Source of the DNA: Eutrigla gurnardus
Taxonomy: Eukaryota; Chordata; Actinopteri; Perciformes; Triglidae
NCBI GenBank assembly: GCA_963514095.1
Contig: OY741276.1
Location: 2,687,103-2,751,102 of the forward strand
Length of the DNA: 64,000 nucleotides
Direction of reading: 5' to 3'
Positions 55,714-64,000 of the stretch are shown piece after piece. The notes under the pieces are model-generated. The model ran no database searches. It was not told where the DNA came from and was given only the letters and a program-made list of their open reading frames with translations. Position 1 is the first letter of the stretch, and each line of letters begins with the position of its first letter. The translations under genes and the position numbers were made by a program.

Positions 55714-56449
55714 TGAGCAAAGAAAACAGCCTCATTTTCTGCTTTGTGACAAATAATTGTTCAGTAAACCCATATTCCAAAGAAACACATGAAATCACAA
55801 ATTGGAGATAAAAAACGAACCGTTGTGGCTCTTCATCCCATCCCGGTTCCTCCCAGAGTGCATCAGTAGTCTGCTGGCGTGTTTGCTAGCACATGAGCAG
55901 CTTTGTTCCAACATGCTGGTGTGTGGTAGCAGCGCTGCAGACAGGCACTTGTTGGCGTATCCCAATGTTGTTCTTGCCGTCATCTGAGAATGCTCTCACA
56001 GCTTGGGGCCGTCTTGCACACAGTATTCACACTGAAATATTAATAGCCAAGTTCTTTTCCCTCCACGTCAGCAGTTTGTAATTTGATTTTCTGGTTTAAG
56101 AAATGCAGTTTCCGAGCCCCCGCCTGTCCCCGCTAACATGGGGTCCCCAGGTTCCCTCCTCATCTGGCTCCTTTGGGTGTCCCGCGGGAGGGAGGCGTTA
56201 CGGAGAGAGATGGTGCTCCTCCTTGGCCTGGTAAAGATTGGGGGTGCCGACGCACAGCGGGACAGGTGTTCGGAGGGAGGGGGGGTCTCACCGGGCCGCG
56301 GTGCCTGGCCTACATCCATCTCTGTACCTGGGGGAGACAAATGGAAATGTGTGACCCAAACAGTCCAACATCACAGCCGTGGCAGCAGCGTGTTCTAACA
56401 AAGGAGAGCGGGGAGGCTTCCCCACATCATTACTAAGAAATGAGGCACG
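55714..56449. other. Upstream flank with G+C-rich patch
   Basis: 56110-56340 is G+C-rich with an 86-codon plus-strand frame (56138-56398) and donor-like GTAAAG at its centre. No protein family was recognised. Confidence 0.4.
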
Positions 56450-57080
56450 CTCTGCAATTAATTCTAACCCTAAATGAATGTCTGCTGCTTGCAGCATGCC
56501 TCTCCCTGGCAATAGAAATAGATTAATAGTGCCGAATGAGGGGAAAATAATCTCATTCGCTAGCAACGCCGCACCGATATACAAAATGGACCCTCAATGC
56601 TTGGCTCACTTTCTTGATCAACGTTTTTTTTTTTTTGTCATCTTGCAAACCCTACTTTTTTCCCCCGCAGCCTTTATTGTATAAAATGGTGTGATCTTTC
56701 CACTGCCCTTTGTCTTGGAAGAAAAATTAATTCTCATTTGCATTACCACGTCTAAATGTCAGCCACCGATATTTTGTTAGACATTAGTAAAGCTGGCAGC
56801 GAGAGGCGCTGGATAATTGCACTCAGCCTAGCAGAGGGATTTACATAATTTCAGATAGCAATTAAGGAATCCTTGGGAATTTTCATCCAGGCCTCTCTCT
56901 CTCTCCCTCTCTCTCTCTGCAGCTCACTCCTACAGCAGTACAAAAGAAGCATTCGTTTACATTAAGCTCCATGCTCCTTGCGGTTCATTTGCATGAAATT
57001 AAAGGTTTTCATGATCTTGAACAGCGGGGTAACATTTAAAATGCTGTTTTAAAGCCCTCACCTTGGAATAATGAAGCTCT
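56450..57080. promoter_or_regulatory. Candidate non-coding regulatory block (long)
   Basis: GAAAAATTAATTCTCATTTGCATTACC, GATAATTGCACTCAGCC, ATAGCAATTAAGGAATCC, GTTCATTTGCATGAAATTAAAGG and GGAATAATGAAGC. Two ATTTGCAT octamers and several TAAT cores occur, with only a CT run at 56896-56917 as simple repeat. Confidence 0.4.
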
Positions 57081-58223
57081 TCTACTTTATTTTTTTTTAA
57101 AGAAGGCAGTGGGAGTTCATTGACTGCCTGTCCACGGCCAAAACTTTCTCATTTTCCATTCACTCACACAATATCGCATGATAATACTTTTAATTAATTA
57201 AAAAACACAACTTTTTTTCCCTTCAAGGTCTCCTTTGTCTTTGATGTGACCTCCCGTCAGCCCACCTCGGCTCTCGCTGAGCCTTTTAAATACAACACGA
57301 TGAAAGGAGAACGGCTTTGAACGCAACGCCCAAGAACGCAGCTCTTCATGAAATAACAACCCGCCGACGAGGGAACGCATGAAAGTCTAATCCTCTACAA
57401 ATAGAATTGCGATGTGCGATATTATCGCGCTAAACGTAAAAAAAACATCACTTTGTCAAGAAACTAGTTTAATTACATCACAGCTAGAAGATCGTACTTC
57501 ATTACGATGCGACTTTGACTTGTCATAGAGGAAGTAAACACGTTGCTTGACCGGATGTTTGCCGTTGCTATGACAACGAGTGAAAGCTACCGCTAGCATC
57601 TTAGCCCAATCACCCCGATCAATAAACACACATAAGATGACAACATGTCCTCATATAAATAAAACCAGCAATAAGCATCAACATCGTCACCCTAAGGACC
57701 TTAACGAGGCGTTGTCACATGTTGGGATTATTCATTAGACAAATAAATGAACATATATTCATAGGAAGTTAGCTAGCATAGATGCCGGTTGTTAGCACAA
57801 AGTAGCAAATCTGCGACTTTTCTTCTCTGAATATTGCCCCCCTCTCTCTGCTTCTTTTTTTCCCCTAAAAAAAAAAAAACTACATAAATGACAAATATAA
57901 AGAAAATATATAAATAAAATGTAAAAATAAAATAGCAACAACGTGAGAGACTGAATGCTTTAATTCACGATATTAACGATTATCCCAACAACTGAATAAA
58001 AAAACAAAATATTGCTTTACATCACCGTTTTGTCAAGAAACATCAGATAGAAGGAGATCATAAAAGGCCATATATAAAAATATATAAGTAAAATTAATTT
58101 CCTTTAATTCACTCATAACCATATCAACGATTATCCCAATCATGGAAATCCTTTTTTTTTTGTTTTAAAGCGATTCACGATAAAATCCAATATCATCCAC
58201 GACAACAACCGAACATACACTTA
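57081..58223. other. Upstream flank, nothing coding recognised
   Basis: AT-rich, with phrases partly repeated at 57870-57990 and 58000-58140 (ATTCACGATAT/ACGATTATCCCAA twice), which suggests a decayed local duplication. No exon recognised. Confidence 0.4.
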
Positions 58224-58277
58224 ATTCTCCTCCTCCTCCTCCTCCTCCTCGTCCTCCTCGTCCTCCTCCTCCTCCTC
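58224..58277. repeat. (CTC)n trinucleotide repeat
   Basis: About 17 CTC units with two GTC variants. It would read poly-Glu on the minus strand, but the frame has no other coding support. Confidence 0.95.
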
Positions 58278-59137
58278 ACAATAAACTGATGTGGGGACTT
58301 TTCCTCCCAGAGCCGTGGAGATAAACCTCTCATGTACAGTATCTTTAATTAGGTCCCTGTGGGTCCCGGTGTTATCTGCCATGCTGATTAGAACCAACAT
58401 TAACTCGCTTTCGCCCTGAATCTGATAATATGCATCCGTGTGTGGTGACAAGACTGCAAAAACATCCGATCTTTTTTGTGTGTTGCAGACAACATATTCT
58501 ACTGTTTCTCAGCGTTTCTTTGAGCTCCTGGAAATCTGACTTTCATGCGAGCAGCCGGCAGAGCCACACTGCTTTTAAATCCTTCATGCCTCCTCGGTGT
58601 GGCCTGGATGACACATTTGATATGGTTATGGATCATCAGGATTAGTTAAACCAAAGCCTTCTCTTGGGAGGTCTGTAGGCTCAGTAGTCCAATGTGCATA
58701 ATATTAGCAACGCTGCGAGTTCGCCGCTCTGGCTTCTGCCTGTTATCGGTAATAAAACAGAACTACAATCTAAATAAAAAAGAGGAGCTGATGAAAAGTG
58801 GAGCTTTTGTTAAGACAATAAAGCTTCTTTTTTTTTTTGTCGCCTCATCTGAACAATACCCTTCACACTTCCTCCTCGATCCCCCCCCTTTCCATCCTTA
58901 AAAGGCATCGCAGAACATTTTCACACGAGTCGTCCCGCCGCCGTGAAATAAATTGTGACAGTAACTCAATATGAAGTGAAATAGCTGAGAAAGCCTTGAG
59001 TTCACTTGCGCTGACAGTGCTGTTTAATTCCATCTCGTGCCAGCCTGACATTTCTGCTGCCACTAAATATTAAACATGTGTACCCGTTTCATTTGCATCT
59101 GGTAATGAGGTGGGAGACGGCGCCCAACTGGTCAAGC

Positions 59138-59174
<37 letters not shown>

Positions 59175-59311
59175 TGTTACCTCCAACAGAGTCACATGGT
59201 CAAACGTAAACCAACAGGAATGTTTAGAGTGGAAGGAGGCAGGATGGAAGAGGAGAAGAAATGGAGAAGGGGGGGTAGAGCAGCCTTATATATATATATA
59301 GCTATATATAA

Positions 59312-59358
<47 letters not shown>

Positions 59359-60023
59359 CTCTCCAGAATCCAGTCTGAAATGACCTCACAGCTCTCAGGC
59401 TCCGGCTGACATTTCTCCCTGAATCTTTTAAGATGCATCCCTGGCTGCAAAATGCATTAGTGGAGAGAGAAGGAGAAACAGAGGCACAAGAGGAGAGGGT
59501 TAAATGTGATTGCTCTAAATGTCATCACATCTTCATAATGCAATATATATTCATGATGTGGCGGTCCAGGAGGGCAGACATCACAGTTGTGTTCTGTAAT
59601 TCAAATGTTTTTTTTTTTTATCCCAATTTTGATTCGCCGTACGATTCCGTGGCGTGGACGAAGGAGTGTGCTTTATTGTCTTTTATCCATTGGAATGGGC
59701 CGGTGGCGTCTGAGGTGAACGCTGGGTGACGTGGGTGCTGTTGAAAAGGCCCCGGGGTGCTCACAGATTAGAGAGGATTCAAGGATCATTTGTTGTCAGT
59801 GTTCAACACGGGGATGCAACCAGGAAACGCAGGCGTTGCTCGTTTGCTGCACAAGAAAGACATGACAATCTAGAGGAATGTAAACAGTCAGCGACCAACT
59901 GTCGTCGGGCAGATGACATCATGACATCATGACATCATGACATCATGACATCGTAACGGTAAAACATCCAACATCAGGGGAACTTTGTCCATCGTCTGTT
60001 TGAGCAGAGTCCAAATACGCTCA
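58278..60023. other. Upstream flank with CT/GT, TA/GT and GACATCAT short tandems
   Basis: CT then GT runs at 59137-59178, TA then GT runs at 59289-59357, and a 10-bp ATGACATCAT repeat at about 59912-59953. No exon recognised. Confidence 0.5.
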
Positions 60024-60377
60024 TCAGAGACCGTCTGTGGTCCCCCAGAGTCCAGAGACCAGACCAGACCATGTGGAGAAACCAGAGACCGTCTGTGGTC
60101 CCCCAGAGTCCAGAGACCAGACCAGACCATGTGGAGAAACCAGAGACCGTCTGTGTTCCCCCAGAGTCCAGAGACCAGACCAGACGATGTGGAGAAACCA
60201 GAGACTGTCTGTGGTCCCCCAGAGGTCTAGATAGTAGCTCACATTAGTCCAGAGACCAGACCAGACTATGTGGAGGAACCAAAGACCGTCTGTGGTCCCG
60301 CAGAGGTCTAGATAGTAGCTCACATTAGTCCAGAGACCAGACCAGACTATGTGGAGGAACCAGAGACTGTCTGTGGT
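60024..60377 (+). repeat. Composite minisatellite, 58-bp and about 80-bp units
   Basis: Four occurrences of GACCGTCTGTGGTCCCCCAG-type sequence at exact 58-bp spacing (phase points 60031, 60089, 60147, 60205) are followed by two longer units of about 80 bp carrying an added GTCTAGATAGTAGCTCACAT. All share CAGAGACCAGACCAGAC and ATGTGGAG(A/G)AACCA. Confidence 0.9.
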
Positions 60378-62332
60378 CCAAACAACAAGGTCTCTGCTGT
60401 ATTTATGTCTAGATGACCTTATTTGGAGTGTTGAGGAAGCAGCTACAATGTTAGCGTAGCCTAGCACCATCAACCAGACTCCATTCAGAAACAAGCGTTT
60501 TAACAGTAGTTATCTTATAATCTTGCAGACAGACCTAACAAAGCATGACTTTGGACTTTTTAACTGATCACCATCATGATGGAGTTATTTCTGCATCCTG
60601 TTTATGCGTTTATGTTTAACGCCACACAGGCCACCGATGGAAGAATCTGTTTGCTAACACGTTAGCCACATCCACTCTAAAGGTGATAACATGTCAGCGC
60701 TGTGTTTGTTTCAGCAACAGAGAAGTGTACTTAAAAGCATCAAACGTAATTATGCATTATTAAATTGCACATTATACTGTTTTTATTATCACCATGGATG
60801 CATTAACTTGTCAGCATATTAATGTCGAAGCACCTTTTTAACCTCTCCAACAAACTGCCGGGAAGTTCAATCAATAAAAATGCATATTTTATGAGCCCGT
60901 GGTATGTTTTGTGTGTTAAGTCCTCACATGCAAAGTCAATTTCAATAATTATTGTCAAATAAAGTGAGCAAAACGTTGAGTAGGTGATAAAGTAGCATAA
61001 CGTGGGTGTAAAGCAAGCAAAACTAAAGACAATGGACACAATATGAGCTTATTTTTTATCTATCTTTTATGTGATACTGATTACTGTTACGTTATTGAAA
61101 TGAAAGCACAATATTCCCGTTCCTCTGTCAGACGACGGCGTTCAGCCATCAAGCACTTTGAAAAGAGACCGACGTCGCTGAGAGGAAACTTTTTGGTGGA
61201 AAAGGAGATGTAAAGTAAATATCGCTCTGCAACAGTTAAAAGTTTAGAGAGACGCCGGCGCTCCACGAGGGGCTTGTATTGCTTTCATAATATGTATCAG
61301 ATATGTCACCGGAAATCAAACCGTGATCAAACCCGAAGCTGACTGTCGGGGAAGAAACAAGGGAAACATCAAAGAGCTTGAAGTAGAAAGGCAGGGCTGC
61401 TTGTGTGGCGGCGGCGGCGGCGGCTTCCACTTCCTGTTAATTCTCTTCATGAGAGCTGTTAAGCACGTTTCGGCGGCGGTGGAGGATGGTGTCCACTCGC
61501 GGGGCCCTCCGGTGGGACTGCGTGTCCTGAGGTTTACTGTTGCTAGCTTGTCATGTCCACGTCAACAGCACTTATCGCCTCCCGTCTGAGCGCCGAGACG
61601 TTTCCCAGGCATTTAGCTGCCTGTTTGTCTTTCCCTTGATTTCCCCTCCAAATCTGTCACATGGAGTCTTCACCTGACACCTCACAGAGTGTTTCCTCTC
61701 TCCAACGCTGTCAAAACAGGGAGATCCAACAGGAGGAGATGGCAGCGGGGAGCCGCCGCCGCCGCCGCCGAGCCGCCGGATGTCATACGCTGATCAGGCG
61801 CCGCGAATAATGACCAGCGTAGGATCGTTGACTTCATCCCGCCCCAAAATGAGAAGAAATGAACAGTTTGTGTTCACAGTTCATTTAGTGACTCCCGAGT
61901 TATCAAGTGCTGCAACTGTCAATAACGCCGAGTCCTGAGTTTTCACATCGCCGAGACTTCTCCGGAGGGAAAAACAGCACTCCACAGCCAAGGCCGAAAA
62001 CGCCTCTCATCGGGCCATTTTTCTCTTTTCCCCCCACGAAGAAACCAAACGAACAACAACCCTTCTATGATTTCAATAAGCTCTGGGTTTTAATACATTA
62101 TTGATCTTAAGGTTGAAGTACGGGCCACTGCATTACCAGGGATCTAAAGCCCATCACGCCATGACACTCATGTACTCGTGAAAAATTATACCAATTATGA
62201 AATCAACCAACAACTACCTCAAAAAGCAATCAATTGTCACATTGGAAAGCATTTTGTCCCACAATGCTATTGGCTTTGTGGTTACAAAGAAGGAGTGGGC
62301 GTTGGATCTTTAATGACTTCCAAATATTGTTT
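60378..62332. other. Upstream flank, nothing coding recognised
   Basis: Includes G+C-rich trinucleotide patches (GGC at 61406-61424, GCC at 61755-61772) and an enhancer-like stretch near 62100-62300. No exon recognised. Confidence 0.4.
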
Positions 62333-62439
62333 TCTCCCTCTCTCCCTCTCTCTCCCTCTCTGTCTCTCTGTCTCCCTCTCTCTCTCTCTCTCTCTCCCTC
62401 TCTCTCTCCCTCTCCCCCTCTCCCTCTCTCTCTGTCTCC

Positions 62440-62470
<31 letters not shown>

Positions 62471-62472
62471 TG
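62333..62472. repeat. (CT)n-rich low-complexity array
   Basis: 140 bp of CTCT with CCCTCT and TGTCTC interruptions. Confidence 0.95.
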
Positions 62473-64000
62473 AGACGGTTTTCGAAGCCTTTCGATCACG
62501 TTTGATGCTCTAACGTCGAGCCGCCGCCGCGCGCCAATAAGACAACGCCGTTTGTTATTGATTAGCTTTAATGAGCGGCGAAAAGGCTCGGCACCATCAC
62601 ACGCACTTAAAAGCATTGCATTAGGGGGGGGGTATGAATTATGATGCGTACGCTACACGCCGCCACATTCGGGGGGGAAAAGGGATGTATTCATTCTAAT
62701 TGTGTGTGAATGCCACAAAGCAAAATAAGCTGAGGAGAGGAAGCCACTTCTAGAGACGCTAAAGTGGGTGGGGGTGTTAGAGGGGTGTTGGGGGGGGGCT
62801 GAGTGGTTTGCGAGGTCAAGTGCGAGTCGTGTCTTTGACGGTGGCTGCCTGCCTGTGTTTCCATATCACAACGTTCAATCATGCGGTGCCCTCATGCAGA
62901 AACCTTTAACTCAATGCTCATGAATGCAGGAAGCCATGCTCTCTCTCCCTCTCTCTCTCTGTGTGTGTGTGTGTGTTGTGGTCAGTGTGTGTGTGGTGCA
63001 TGAAGATGGCGTGTTAGGGTTGTTTTTCCTGCACATTCATGGAGATTCCATCCACAGAGAACAGGATGAGGTATGAAATACTACAATTAAGGTCACCTTT
63101 ATTGTTTCCACTCTGGATCGCCGCTGTGACATCTAAATGACATTTTAATGAAAATTTCAGACAGGTTATTTTGAATAGTTCCCCTAAAAAGATGCAGAAG
63201 GTTGAGTGGTGGTGAATTGCGAGTGTCTTTGGGGGGAGGGGGGGGTGGTGGCGCGGGGGGCTTGACGGGCGTCTGTGGAATCCGAGGCCAGATAAATGAA
63301 GTGGAGATGGTAATACAGTGTGTTGTAGCGGAGAGAGTGACAAGCCCGTTCCTCCCATGAAGCAGCTGAGCTGGCATTAAACAGACAAGACATCCCGTTC
63401 ACTCCGTTATCAGCCCGGGAATAATGAAGGCGCGGGCCGGCGGACCAGGACGAGTCACCCCAGTCAGCCAAGTGGAGAATTTAATTTCGTGCAGGTTCCC
63501 CCCCCCCCACCAACCACATCGGAGGTCCACGACGCTCGGGTGAGCGTGGACAACTCGGTGCACCCGAGTCTCTCCGGCACCGAAGACGTGTGGTGATGGG
63601 CTTTAGAGTGGGGGGGGGGGGGGGGGGTAAGTTTGGGTAGGGCTGTTAAAAGTTAAAAAGCGAGCAGCGGCGTTCCTGGTTTCAGAGTTTGGGTGCATTA
63701 TTAAATCAAAGACGGTGAAATGAGAAACGGGTCAGATATGTAGGAAGGAAATAATGTTGTCTGAGCTTAATGTTACCGTAGCAACCAACCGAACACAGCC
63801 AATCCATTTAAACATTACGACTGATCTCTCTTCGTGCTTCAGAAAAGTGGAACATTAAAATATTAAAAGCATTTCTACATTGAGGTTTTTTTTTTTTTAC
63901 ATATATTTAAAAAAAATCTTGGAATTAGATTTTTTTCCCATATTTAGGTGAATGTAATGAATGGGTTCCATGTTGGGCTTTGTTTGTTTTTTCCCCACAC
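62473..64000. other. Upstream flank to window end
   Basis: No exon recognised. It holds short CT/GT runs (62940-62995), G-rich patches (62770-62800, 63230-63260) and a run of about 18 G at 63610-63627. Confidence 0.45.

Noticed and set aside
60024..60377. CRISPR-like regular repeat spacing
   Set aside because: Units are contiguous with no unique spacers, and the genome is vertebrate.
60024..60494. 156-codon minus-strand frame with repeated Trp/Ser/Gly-rich peptide
   Set aside because: Explained by the tandem minisatellite; no start context or family match.

Overview
The window reads as vertebrate, almost certainly percomorph teleost, nuclear DNA. Small exons (56-127 nt) with GT/AG borders are spread over kilobase introns. 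Microsatellites are dense, and several dispersed repeat types that I recognise as common in percomorph genomes are present. Nothing bacterial or viral was seen. The species cannot be named from the sequence.

One protein-coding gene is well supported: a minus-strand MVB12 family gene, closest to MVB12B (ESCRT-I subunit), transcribed from about 38.2 kb down to about 4.58 kb. Nine coding exons and one probable leader exon chain together with matching phases. They give a 245-residue protein with an N-terminal MABP domain (about residues 13-155) and a C-terminal UMA domain (about 194-243). From the first base of the leader exon towards lower coordinates, the parts are: leader 38062-~38215; coding exons at 35777-35876, 30788-30883, 28960-29050, 27590-27716, 27316-27426, 21506-21567, 10559-10614, 8684-8743 and 4782-4823; and an ATTAAA poly(A) signal at 4598-4603. 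A gene of this family normally needs little regulatory DNA, but the introns and the upstream flank hold many complex, non-repetitive, TAAT-rich stretches. In mammals MVB12B lies between PBX3 and LMX1B, so these stretches are plausible enhancers of those neighbours (inference; neither gene is in the window).

Layout: 0-4.6 kb is the downstream flank, with a CAG repeat and a CpG-rich patch. 4.6-38.2 kb is the gene. Intron 8 carries a 1.4 kb GA-rich minisatellite, intron 4 a foldback element and intron 9 a hAT-like short element plus one CTCF-type motif. 38.2-64 kb is the upstream flank with no recognisable coding exon. It holds several dispersed repeats, long GT and homopolymer tracts, a 58/80-bp minisatellite, and two directly repeated 0.6-0.8 kb blocks. 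Each block carries four tandem 70-bp units, and each unit contains a CTCF-consensus core.

The most striking non-gene signal is this pair of tandem CTCF-motif arrays (48.9 and 55.1 kb) just upstream of the gene, all in one orientation and opposite to the motif at 5.1 kb. Conservation, CTCF occupancy and expression cannot be judged from sequence alone.
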